From assembly GCA_026874595.1 (NCBI GenBank), contig CM049317.1, positions 39,022,401 through 39,086,400 of the forward strand: DNA of 64,000 nucleotides, given 5' to 3'. Within the stretch, counting starts at the first letter, position 1, and each line of letters starts with the position of its first letter. The translations under genes and the position numbers were made by a program. Under the pieces are notes generated by a model, which saw only the letters and a list, made by a program, of their open reading frames with translations, was not told the DNA's origin and searched no databases. The stretch is from Sipunculus nudus. Its lineage: Eukaryota > Annelida > Sipuncula > Golfingiida > Sipunculidae. Of the stretch, positions 23,554 through 33,494 are shown one piece after another.

Positions 23554-26082
23554 GCTCCCTTAGCAAAACGAAAAGTTTGCTGCTGCTTTGCTGCAACTGT
23601 GCTGAAAAACAGCAGAAACCAAAATAGGCTGCAAGAAGAGTGTGCAGGAAGGCTGCAGCTAGCTGCATGCTTCCCGCTGCCTGCCATAGGCTGCAGGAAA
23701 GTGTGCAGCAAATCTGAATTTTGTGCTGGAAGGTTGCGGGAAGGTTGCGGCTAGCCGCAGTCCCATGGAGTATCCGAATACTGTGTGCAGCAAGGCTGCG
23801 GGAGGGTTGTGGCTACTTGCAGTCCTATAAAGTTGACTAAATGCTGTGTGCAGGAAGGCTGCGGGAGGATTGCGGCTAGCCGCAGCCTTTTTTCAGTTTT
23901 ATTTGCTCTACTTTTTCTTGTCTTATTCTGCTCTCATTGGCTAAACTGATTTTGGAGGGAAAGGCAGCCATTTTTGCAAAATTGGGAAAAGACAGTGCTT
24001 TGTTAGCTCTTGTAAAAATATGAAGATCTGTGCCAAATAGCTAAAGTAAGAGTAACATTCAACAGATCCAGCATGTTCAGAGGACTCATTAGATTAATTA
24101 GAACATACAATCACTTGATGGGAGGACAAAGAGAGGGTGTTATGTTACTACCACCTGTAAGTTTGAACTGCATATTTGTACCCCAAGGGCTGCCACAGCA
24201 AGAATTAACAAGTGCTGCCAAGCACTGATAAGAGTGATTTTTCATCAGTAATTCTGTCAGTTTTCCTTTGTTATTTAGTGCTTTTACCTGTTAAGAAAAT
24301 AAGATAATGTTATTATCATGCTTTGCCTTATCATATGACATATTTATCGAAAGATACAAAAAAAAGATTAAAAAAACCACCCACCCATACTAATATCTAA
24401 AAAAAAAAGTGCAAAGAGAACCATATCTTTTTTTGGCCTTACTGGTATTTTGTGTATTTAAAATTAAAAAAGTGTATAAGTTAAATTTATTTCATGCCAA
24501 GAGGATGTTTGGACCAAGTCTACCCATCGCCCGAAGGCGTCTCGGGACAGGCAACATGGCGGACCACCCAGAACGAAAGATCAACAAGTGACACAAACAC
24601 TGAAAGAAGTTGTTACCTCTCATATATACAAAAAATTGTGTATGCATGATTCCCTTGTATGAATCTTGTAGCTTAATGTTGCCCGAATATTAATATTATT
24701 TTTGGATCATTACCAGAAACTCACAGCGCTGACTGTACAAATTGTACTGCAGTGTAGTCTACACGCAAAGTGACAGAAGGAAACTAATATTAAATTCTCA
24801 TTATAAAGTTAATTGTATGTTCACAAAGTGATCATATCCCCATGTGGACATGTTTGATGAAGTACTGATGTGCCCTTTTCTTGTTTTATGTTTAAAAATG
24901 CTGATAAATTGCAGTTAAATGTCAGAAGTGGCAGCTGCTTGGCAGAGGATAATAGAAGTTTTCAATAAAATTTATATTGTAAACATATCTCTTTTGCAAA
25001 CTTCATAAAATTTCTCTTATTTTTAATTGAAAGCAATATAACAACGTATTTCTTGCCACAACATCACTTAAATAAAAATTAAGTACATATTTAAAGAAGG
25101 CTGTGGGAAGTGTGCAAGAAGGCTGCAGCAGTGTGAGAGAAGGCTGCGGGAAGTGTGCAAGAAAGGCTGCGGGAAGTGTGTGAGAAGGCTGCGGGAAGTG
25201 TGCAGGAAGTATGCAAGAAGGCTGCAAGAAGGCTGCGGGAAGTGTGAGAGGCTGGGGGAAGTGTGCAAGAAAGGCTGCGGGAAGTGTGCGGGAAGTGTGA
25301 GAGGCTGTGGGAAGTGTGAGAGGCTGCAGGAAGTGTGCAAGAAGGCTGCAGGAAGTGTGCAAGAAGGCTGCGGGAAGTGTGCAAGAAGGCTGCAGGAAGT
25401 GTGCGAGAAGGCTGCGGGAAGTGAGCGGGAGGTATGCAAGAAGGCTGCGTAAGTGTGCGGGAAGTGTGAGAGGCTGTGGGAAGTGTGCAAGAAAGGCTGC
25501 AGGAAGTGTGGGAGAAGGCTGCGGGAAGTATGCAAGAAGGCTGCAAGAAGGCTGCGGGAAGTGTGAGAGGCTGGGGGAAGTGTGCAAGAAGGCTGCAGGA
25601 AGTGTGCAAGAAGGCTGCAGGAAGTGTGCAAGAAGGCTGCGGGAAGTGTGCAAGAAGGCTGCAGGAAGTGTGCGAGAAGGCTGCGGGAAGTGAGCGGGAG
25701 GTATGCAAGAAGGCTGTGTAAGTGTGCGGGAAGTGTGAGAGGCTGTGGGAAGTGTGCAAGAAAGGCTGCAGGAAGTGTGCGAGAAGGCTGCGGGAAGTGT
25801 GCCGAAAGGCTGGGGAAGTGTGAGAGGCTGCGGGAAGTGTGCAAGAAAGGCTGTGGGAAGTGTGCGAGAAGGCTGCAGGAAGTGTGCAGAAAGGCTGCAG
25901 GAAGGCTGCGGGAAAAGGGCTGCGGGTAAGCTGCAGGAAAAGGGCTGCGGGAACATAGGTTGCAGCAAGGTTGCCGCAAACTAATTTGCATGGCAAATTG
26001 TGACCTTGCTGCAAGGTTGCTGCAAAGCTGCAGCAAGTTTGCAGCAACAGTGTGTGGCAAGCTCTATTTTTGCTAAGGGAGC
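23554..26082. mobile_element. TIR-bounded element carrying a 22-bp array
   Basis: GCTCCCTTAGCAAAA (23554-23568) and its exact reverse complement TTTTGCTAAGGGAGC (26068-26082) flank about 2.5 kb. Inside the ends the similarity continues as AAGTTTGCTGC / GCAGCAAGCTT-like sequence. The left interior has repeated TGCGGCTAGCCGCA palindromes (about 23744 and 23872) and GGCTGCGGGA words; the right interior is the 22-bp array. A GC-rich patch with CAACATGGCGGACC lies at 24552. I could not define a target duplication. Confidence 0.55.
25095..25935. repeat. About 22-bp minisatellite, roughly 38 copies
   Basis: The unit is AAGGCTGCGGGAAGTGTGCA plus AG. Unit lengths vary (21-25, with shortened forms GAGAGGCTGGGGGAAGTGTG). 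It is strongly strand-asymmetric, purine-rich on the plus strand. Open frames of 80-330 codons occur on both strands in several registers and are by-products of the array. Longer blocks repeat, for example the segment around 25580-25720 resembles 25330-25470, a local duplication of about 250 bp. Confidence 0.92.
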
Positions 26083-26509
26083 TAGCATCACCAAATTTTT
26101 TGCAAATAATCAGTCATCTGAAAAACTCTATCAGATTTTGTTTATTTTTTTTCTAACTGCATTTTCTTAAATTTTATAGGGAAAAAGCTGAAAAAGCTTT
26201 AAAAATCTTCTTCTCCGAAACTGTCCAGCCAAATTGTCCAATATTTCACAGAAATGATCCCTGGAACTATATTCTCAGAGTTTGGGGGTATGTTTGAGCA
26301 CCCTAGAAATAATGCAAAATAAGCACAAATTGCAAGATTCCTCATGAAAAGCCGGTTGGTTTGTCATCAGATTTGTTGTGCTTATGGGTCTTGATGAACT
26401 TAAGCTAAAATGCATGAACAGTGATGCCACCTACATTATCTTAATTTGTTGTCTGTGCAAGGACATGTTGTCAACATGTCAGTCAGCTGAGCCATGGGTC
26501 ACTTTTTAA

Positions 26510-26918
26510 TAAATAGTTAAACTCTCATATCATTTGTGCTAGTGCTACTCTTGGGTATAGATAACCTGTAATTATTGAATAACAGTCAACTCTTTTGTAA
26601 AAAGCATGATAGCTTACATGACTTATAGTGGAACTTTTTCTCTAATACTTCTGCTGCAATGTAGATACATTTATTAGGCCAAGTCAAAACCTGTGTGACA
26701 ATAGCACTCCTTTTCCAAATGAAAATAATATAAATGAGATCAGCCCTCTTCCTTCTCCAAGGATTTTATCAAAATCTTTACATAACTTGGGTTAAACGCC
26801 ATCATCCTATTAAATCAGCTTATACTACCACACAAAACCAACAATTGACTACCCCTTCTTCAAAATTATATTTTATGATCATAAATAACAGCTGAGTGCC
26901 GTGACTCATGGGTCCCTT
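26510..26918 (+). mobile_element. Family A repeat, 3' portion
   Basis: Matches 61440-61740 in order: CTTCTGCTGCAATGTAG, GGCCAAGTCAAAACCT, ATAGCAC, CTCCAAGGAT, CATAACTTG. It ends CAGCTGAGTGCCGTGACTCA, TGGGTCCCTTG followed by TTTTC. The 5' part is absent. Confidence 0.7.
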
Positions 26919-27036
26919 GTTTTCTTCAGTATATCTGGTACAGATGGCAAAATAGAGGATGCACACATGCAAGTTTGCATATACGTTTTTGTTTGTGCAG
27001 GTTGAAATTATACCAAGTGTGCACTCTGTGCATGTA

Positions 27037-28286
27037 CAGTGGAACCCCACCTTGCGACCACCCAATATTGCGACCACCCCACAATTACGACCACTTTGCT
27101 TGGTCCCGAATTTTTTTTAGTTTATTTATGTTTAAAAATGACTCAAAATTACGACCACCCCTTAATTCAAAATTATGACCAGGTATCCTGGCCCCAGCGC
27201 TAATGCGACCCCGCTAATGCGACCACCGCCGAGAAGTACTGAAACAACTTTTATCATGAGTCAATGGCTGCGCCTTGTCACCGGCGCCTTAACGAAAGAT
27301 CAAAGAAGGTAACAAGGGTTCCCAACCCTAGTGTAACCCTTCCTGACTCGGTGTCCGCGCTGAGACTCATTGAGGCGTACATTGTAGATCAAAGAGGGTG
27401 ACTAACGGCTGATTACCTATAATAAGTCCGTCTGCCTGGCTAACTGTCCTTGGGTCTTGGGCTAGCGATGCTTATTGCCCCTTAGTGATCACCTGTATTA
27501 CAGCTACCAAAAGTGCGGGGGTGAGAGCTTAATATTTTTACTCATCACAAAATGTTTGATCCTCATTGGTCAAATTAACGATCTAGTTAATCCTAAATGT
27601 GCTCATACCTTACTCACACTGAGTATTGAGCAGTCAGTCAAATGTATAAATACAATGCTTGCATTGGGACAAATCCGTTGTCTTGCCTTATCAGATAAAT
27701 CGCTGTCAGTTTATTTCTCTGCTGGTTCAGTTTGCGTTTAAATTGCTTGCTGTTGTGTGACCATGCCTCGGAAAAAAGCGCTCCTTGAAGGAGGAAGTGG
27801 TGTTAATCAAGGCGGAAACACCAGGATGCAGTCAGCGCCAACTGGCTTAGCAGTTAAGCGTTGGTAAAACTCAAGTGCACGCAATATATACTACGGCAGA
27901 GGGCTAAAAATATGACAGCCACGTATTATGTTCAATTTGTTCAAGTAGGTTATCTTCGTATTGTCTCTAGTGTAATTATGTGTTAATCATCAGTCACTAG
28001 GTATGTGTCAATGTATATATATTTTTATCATGAATAAATATATAAAACAATTTTGTTTTCTTTTCAGATTCACAAAATAAAACATTCCTAATAAGGGTTC
28101 TCTGCTTAGTAAAATATTTTGTTATAATTCACATTAAAGATATGCAATATATACAAACTGATACACATTTAAAAAACATCGCCGTGATATATGCAACCAA
28201 GGTAAGAGTTTCACAAATACGACCACCCCCAAATTACAACCACTTTGCTTAGTCCCCAGGGTGGTCGTAATTGTGGGGTTCCACTG
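27037..28286 (+). mobile_element. pogo/Tigger-like DNA transposon, internally deleted
   Basis: The left end is CAGTGGAACCCCAC, then CTTGCGACCACCC; the right end is GGGTGGTCGTAATTGTGGGG, then TTCCACTG. These are inverted repeats of about 27 bp. The element is flanked by TA on both sides (27035-27036 and 28287-28288), the Tc1/mariner/pogo target. Additional copies of ATTACGACCAC lie just inside both ends. Length is 1250 bp, about half of an autonomous element. A 34-codon frame with a basic MPRKK start remains (27763). Confidence 0.8.
27763..27867 (+). pseudogene. Remnant of pogo-type transposase N terminus
   Basis: A 34-codon frame begins MPRKKALLEGG and ends after VKRW at TAA. The basic MPRKK opening is the sort of N terminus that precedes the DNA-binding domain of pogo-family transposases. 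It sits in the proper half of a TIR/TA-flanked element. The rest of the transposase is missing. The assignment is weak and rests mainly on context. The longer upstream frame 27475-27741 shows no recognisable domain. Confidence 0.35.
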
Positions 28287-28502
28287 TATTGTAAACCAAT
28301 AAAAAACATGTTGGTCCAGTTTCTTATATTTTTTCTCTTCATAAACATCACAATCATAAATTTGCAGTTCTATTCTTTGAGCAACAGAAACTCAGGAACA
28401 AGCAAATTTTCGCACTAGTATTACAAGGTGCATGTTGAACCCTTTTGATGCATGTAGGTTTTGTTTCAAGGGTGCTTCTGGAGCATGTTAATTTTTTTGC
28501 CT

Positions 28503-29552
28503 AATTCCTACCCTGTGGTATTGTGTATCTTCATGATATCTGGTATTGTGTTTCTTCATGGTGTCTGGTCCTGTGTTTCTTCATGAAATCTAGTGTTTCT
28601 TCATGATATCTGGTGCTGTGTTTCTTCATGATATCTGGTATAGTGTTTTTTCATGATATCTAGTATTTTTTCATCATGATATCTGGTAGAGTGTTTCTTC
28701 ATGATGTCAGGTGCTGTATTATATGTTACATATCTAATGCTGTGTTTATTCATGATATCTAGTATTTTTTCTTCATGATATCTAGTATTTTTTCTTCATG
28801 TATTCTGGTGCTGTGTTTCTTCATGATATTTGGTGCTATGTTTCTTCATGATATCTGGTGCTTTGTTTCTTCATGATATCTGGTGCTGTTTCTTCATGAT
28901 ATCTAGTGTAGTGTTTCTTCATGATATCAAGTATTTTTTTCTTCATGATATCTGGTGCTGTGTTTCTTCATGATATTTGGTGCTGTGTTTCTTCATGATA
29001 TCTGGTGCTGTGTTTCTTCATGATCTGGTGCTGTGTTTATTCATGGTATCTGTTGCTGTGTTTATTCATGATATCTGGTGCTGTGTTTATTCGTGTTATC
29101 TCGTGCTGCGTTTCTCATGATATCTGGTGCTGTGTTTCTTCATGATATCTGGAATAGTATTTTTTTCATGATATCTGGTGCTGTTTCTTCATGATATCTA
29201 GTATAGTGTTTCTTCATGATATCTAGTATTTTTTCTTCATGATATCTGGTGCTGTGTTTCTTTATTATATCTGGTGCTGTGTTTCTTCATGATATCTGTT
29301 GCTGTGTTTCTTCATGATCTGGTGCTGTGTTTCTTCATGATATCTGGAATAGTGTTTTTTGATGATATCTGGTGCTGTGTTTCTTCATGATATCCAGTAT
29401 TTCTTCTTTGTGATATCTGATGCTGTGTTTATTCATGTTACTGGTGCTGTGAATCTTCATGATATCTGGTAAGTGTTTTTTTTCATGATGTCAGGTGCTG
29501 TAATTTTACATGATATCTGGTGCTGTGTTTCTTCATGATATCTAGTATTTTT
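28503..29552. repeat. 25-bp GATATC minisatellite, main block, about 42 copies
   Basis: The unit is TTCATGATATCTGGTGCTGT plus GTTTC. A second unit type reads ATGATATCTAGTATTTTTTC, and the two alternate irregularly. It ends at 29552 where family B inserts in the T run of a CTAGTATTTTT unit. Confidence 0.93.
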
Positions 29553-30317
29553 AGCGAACCTGTGAGCTTATGTGATGGCGTAGCGTCGTCTGTCCATCGT
29601 CAGGCGTCTGCCGTCCGCCGCCAGGGCTTGCTTTCCTCCGTCCATGGCAGTAAGTCAGAAACCGTTGAAGCTAGCAGATCCAAATTACATGTAAGAATGA
29701 ATCACATGTGAAACTTGGTGCCCTGGAGCTTATTATTGGGTATCTGCATTAATTTAGATTTTATAGAGAAAAAGCTTAAAAACATTTAAAAATCTTCTTC
29801 TCTGAAACTGTCGAGCCAAATTGTCTAATATTTCACAGAAATGATCCCTGGGACAATCTCATTCAAGTTTGTTCAAATGGTTCCAGTTCAGAGATTTTTG
29901 GCCCAGTTACAGGAGGTTGAACTTAGTCATCTGTCCAAAAAAAGCACACTAAAATTAAAATCTCAAAAACGGCTAGAGCTATAATCACCAAATTTTATAC
30001 CAATGTTTGTCACATTTGTCATATCTGATTTTGAGGTATTGGTGGCGCCACCTACATTGATGTGTTTTTTACAAGCGAAAATGTAATTTTAAACTCTTCT
30101 AGCTTATACACTGATTTATGATGAAACTTTTCAGCTGAATGGTTTAAACTTTACAAGAATTATTCTATGGTAGGGTTCTGCAAGTTTTATTAGAATATAT
30201 TGGGTAAATACAGTTTTAAAAAAACATTATGGCCAATTGAAAAAGGCAGCCAAGTCAAGAGGTCACTCTGTACAAACAGGTGGGGTCCAGACATCACCAT
30301 GGCAACTGACCTGGCTC

Positions 30318-30339
30318 GGGGGGGGGGGGGGGGGGGGGG
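30318..30339 (+). repeat. G22 homopolymer
   Basis: Twenty-two consecutive G residues inside family B, directly next to a cruciform-forming sequence. A run this long can form G-quadruplexes and may also be an assembly-sensitive spot. Confidence 0.9.
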
Positions 30340-30341
30340 TG

Positions 30342-30394
30342 TCTAAACAATGTGTCTAGACGTCTAGACACAGCATCTAGACACAATGTTTAGA
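30342..30394. repeat. Overlapping inverted repeats (cruciform)
   Basis: A 22-bp perfect palindrome at 30351-30372 is centred on CTAGACGTCTAG. It is overlapped by a 19-bp inverted repeat with one mismatch: 30342-30360 (TCTAAACAATGTGTCTAGA) and 30376-30394 (TCTAGACACAATGTTTAGA). The same left arm can therefore pair with either of two partners. Confidence 0.85.
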
Positions 30395-30559
30395 TGCAGA
30401 ATTCCCAGATTATTGGAACTACATCTTTCAACCAGTACTGTTTGAAAAAACTTGGTTTGTATTTTAAGCAAATTAGGTTTATCATCAGGTCACATGTGAA
30501 CTGCTGCTCCCTCATTTTTGGTTGACCTCTGATCTTTCCTTGATGCCCAGCACCTTATG

Positions 30560-31760
30560 TGCGTTTGTTGCCACACAAACCCGCATATCTTGGGAACCAT
30601 TTGACCAGTCAAGCTAATTATTTTGCACAAATGTAGCCCTTTGATAGCTTTATAACATACACTAAAATCGTGGTGCCACTTTTTTTGCATGTGTTTAGAT
30701 CTCACATAGCTCCTAATCATAATCAAAACTGGTGGGGCCACCTGCAACCATTAATGCAAAGCACCCATCTGTTCATCTGCCTTGGGATAATATCACTCAT
30801 ATCTCAGCAATGGTTTGACTTATCCACCTGAAATTTTGCAGGTTTATACATCCTGGACAGCTTTATCAATTTTATGACAGATGGCACCAACTACATTCAC
30901 GTTTACTGTGCAGACATCCAAGCTCATTTCTCGAGAACCGTTTGACAGATTGGGCCAAAATTTTGAATGTGTATAGATCTTTCGTAGCTCTTCATCATAG
31001 GCAAAACTGGTTGCGCCACCTGCAACCACTTATGCACAGAGTTCATCTGTTAATTTGCCATGGGATAAAATCAATCATATCTCAGCAGTGGTTTGAATTA
31101 TCCACCTGAAATTTTGCAGGTTTATACATCCTTGACAGCTTTCTTGATTTATGACAGGTGGCGCCACCTACATTCATGTTTACTCTGCAGACATCCAAGC
31201 TCATATCTCGGGAACTGTTTGACTGATTGGGCCAAAATTTTGCATGTGTATAGGTCTCACATAGCTCCTGATCATAATCAAAACTGGTGGCGCCACCTGC
31301 AACTATTAATGCAAAGCACCCGTCTGTTCATCTGCCTTTGGATAAAATCACTCATATCTCAGCAATGGTTTACCTTATCCACCTGAAATTTTGCAGGTTT
31401 ATACATCCTGGACAGCTTTCACGATTTTATGACAGGTGGCATAACCTACATTCACGTTTACTCTGCAGACATCCAAGCTCATATCTCAGTAACCTTTTAA
31501 CCAAGTTGGGCCAAAATTTTGCATATGTATAGATTTCACATAGCTCTTCATCGTAAGCAAAAATGGTGGCGCCACCTGCAACCACTTATGAACACCGTCC
31601 ATCTGTTCATCTGTCTTGTGATAAAATCACTCATATCTCAGCTGTGGTTTGACTTATCCACCTGAAATTTTGCAGGCTTATACATCCTGGACAGGTTTCT
31701 CGATTTTATGACAGGTGAGGTGGCACCACCTACATTCACGTTTACGCTGTAGACATCCAG
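30560..31760. repeat. About 278-bp tandem modules in family B, 4.3 copies
   Basis: The word TACATCC in GCAGGTTTATACATCC recurs at 30847, 31125, 31402 and 31681 (steps of 277-279). Each module contains CATATCTCAGCAATGGTTTG, CCACCTGAAATTTTGCAGG and one or two GGTGGCGCCACC-type palindromes. Small open frames in this stretch (60-97 codons, both strands) are repeats of each other. Confidence 0.88.
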
Positions 31761-32056
31761 GCTCATATGCAACCCACCTCACTCTATTCCCCTTGCCACT
31801 TAATCCATGCCTCACATGCCTCTGATTTCTGCAGATACACATAGTCGCTTGTCGACTACCCATATTCAAGTTTTAAAATATCTTAGTCTGAAACTTGCAG
31901 GTCCGAAATGTCCATTTTGCCGGAATCATAATGACTTCAGGACTTAAAAGGATCAATATTAATTTTTAAAAATAATCCTTCATTCATACTCCTAAACTTT
32001 TCACAGGTTCGCATTAGGCCTGTAGGCCTTGTTTCTTCATGATGTCTAGTATTTTT

Positions 32057-33180
32057 TATGCCCTCACCATAAAGTGGTAGTTTTACCCATGTCCGTCATA
32101 CCGTCATTCAATCCTTCTGTCATTCCAAAATCAAACAGTTGTACAGAATTTTTTTCGCAAGGCCTGCAGATATTGACCTGATTTTAGATGTGTGGTTAGA
32201 TGATGACCAGTTACAGATCGAGTTCGCGTATTGTCTCAGTTGACCTACTTTTGACTGTATTACAACTCCTGAACATAGAAAATTTCATGAAAAATAGAAA
32301 TTTTCATGACAAATGCACATGTATGGCCTTTTTTTCTCAATGCTTGCAGTTATTGGCCTTATTTTTGGTGTGTTGGTGCATAATGACCACTTACAGATTA
32401 AGGTTTGCGTTTTATCCCGGTTGACCTACTTTTGACCGTATGACGGCTCCTGAACATAGAAAATTTCATGAAAAATTGAAATTTTCATGATAAATGCACA
32501 TGTACAGACTTTTTTTCGCATACCTGCAGATATTAGCCTGATTTTTGGTGTGTGGGTGCATAATGACCAGTTACAGATCGAGTTTGTGTTTTGTAGTGGT
32601 TGACCTTCTTTTGAGCGCATGACAGCTCCTGAACATAGAAAATGATAATTGCACATGTACAGACTTTTTTTCGCATACCTGCAGATATTAGTCTGATTTT
32701 TGGTGCGTGGCATGATCATGACCAGTTACAGATTGAGTTTGCGTTTTGTTCCGTATGATGCCCAAAGAACGGAAAATTTCATGTAAATAGAAATTTTCAT
32801 GATAACTTCACATGTATGGACTTTCCGTCATTCTGATATCAAACAGTTGTGCAGATTTTTTTTTTTGCAGTGCTTGCAGATATTGAGCTGATTTATTGTA
32901 CCTTGCCAGATCATGACCAGTTTCAGATCAAGTTTGCGTTCACAGTTCACTAACTTTTGACTGTATGACAGCACCTGAACATAGAAATTTCATAAAAAAT
33001 TGAAATTTTCATGATAAATGACTTTTTTTCGCAATGCCTGCAGATTTTGGCCTGATTTTACGTGTGTGGGTCCATAATGACCACTTACAGATCAAGTTTG
33101 CATTTTGTCCTTGTTCACCTTCTCTTGACTGTATGACAGCTCCTACAAACTTTAACAAATATTTCTAATTTGCTCCAGGC
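32057..33180. repeat. 180-bp tandem module element inserted in the minisatellite
   Basis: It starts TATGCCCTCACCATAAAGTG. ACAGATC/ACAGATT recurs at about 180-bp steps (32208, 32388, 32568), giving about 5.5 copies. Each module has GACCAGTTACAGATCGAGTT, TTGACCTACTTTTGAC, CTCCTGAACATAGAAAATTT and an AT-rich inverted pair around ATTTCATG / CATGAAAT. To the right the 25-bp minisatellite resumes, so this block is a second insertion into that array. Confidence 0.8.
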
Positions 33181-33189
33181 GTTCCTACA

Positions 33190-33418
33190 CATCATGGTGC
33201 TGTGTTTCTTCATGATATCTGGTGCTGTTTCTTCATGATATCTGGTTTAGTGTTTCTTCATGATATCTGGTATAGTGTTTCTTCATGATATCTGGTATAG
33301 TGTTTCTTCATGATATCTAGTATTTTTTCATTGTGATATCTGGTAGAGTGTTACTTCATGATGTCAGGTGCTGTAATTTTACATGATATCTGATGCTGCC
33401 TGTGTTTCTTCATGCTAT
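33190..33418. repeat. 25-bp GATATC minisatellite, final block
   Basis: About nine units of TTCATGATATCTGGTATAGT/GCTGTGTTTC type. It ends about 55 bp before the splice acceptor of the receptor gene, so most or all of the array probably lies in an intron or 5' flank of that gene. Confidence 0.88.
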
Positions 33419-33453
33419 CATTCACTATCATTTGACAACTCCTGCTCTACAAT

Positions 33454-33474
33454 ACTTTCTTTTTATCATTGCAG
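33454..33474 (+). other. Predicted 3' splice site of the PAQR gene
   Basis: ACTTTCTTTTTATCATTGCAG is a good pyrimidine tract ending in CAG, followed by GGGTGCATTGACAGTTAACC and the ATG. The exon would begin at 33475, giving 20 bp of 5' UTR before the start codon. The upstream non-coding exon is not visible in the window. Confidence 0.65.
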
Positions 33475-33494
33475 GGGTGCATTGACAGTTAACC

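Larger units (their letters stand above)
23475..26265 (+). mobile_element. Family B repeat fragment with a nested element
   Basis: The left end AGCGAACCGGTGAGCTTATG is inserted in a family A T run (CTGTATTTTT|AGCG). The right portion, AAAATCTTCTTCTCCGAAAC through AATATTTCACAGAAATGATC, matches 29790-29850 in the complete family B copy. The family's usual 3' terminus is missing, so this copy is partial. The centre is occupied by the TIR element at 23554-26082. Confidence 0.65.
22787..26507 (+). mobile_element. Family A repeat interrupted by family B DNA
   Basis: The left end AGCTCAGCTGACT, 3-nt loop, AGTCATCTGAGCT forms a hairpin at about 22787-22815. Next come CCGTCGGGCCGTCC and two 332-bp modules with CACAAATCGTAAC at about 22874 and 23206. 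At about 23472 the module is broken in its T run by family B sequence. Family A resumes near 26266 (TATATTCTCAGAGTTTGG), matching 63080-63310, and ends CAGTCAGCTGAGCCATGGGT. The interruption accounts for almost 2.8 kb. Confidence 0.75.
29553..32031 (+). mobile_element. Complete family B repeat
   Basis: It begins AGCGAACCTGTGAGCTTATG and ends CACAGGTTCGC (32002-32012), a hairpin AGGCCT-GT-AGGCCT (32016-32029) and CTTG. GCGAACCTGTG (29554-29564) and CACAGGTTCGC form an exact 11-bp subterminal inverted repeat. Both flanks are T runs of the 25-bp minisatellite (CTAGTATTTTT | ... | TTTCTTCATGATG), so the insertion entered an existing array. Internally it has a 22-G run, a cruciform, and 278-bp tandem modules. 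No protein-coding capacity is seen. Confidence 0.75.

Noticed and set aside
24540-24580. CAACATGGCGGACC patch as a host promoter with a YY1 site
   Set aside because: It lies inside a TIR-bounded repeat with no downstream exon; a single motif is insufficient.
25003-26060. Open frames of 80-330 codons on both strands
   Set aside because: They coincide with the 22-bp array and occur in all registers; low-complexity repeat translation.
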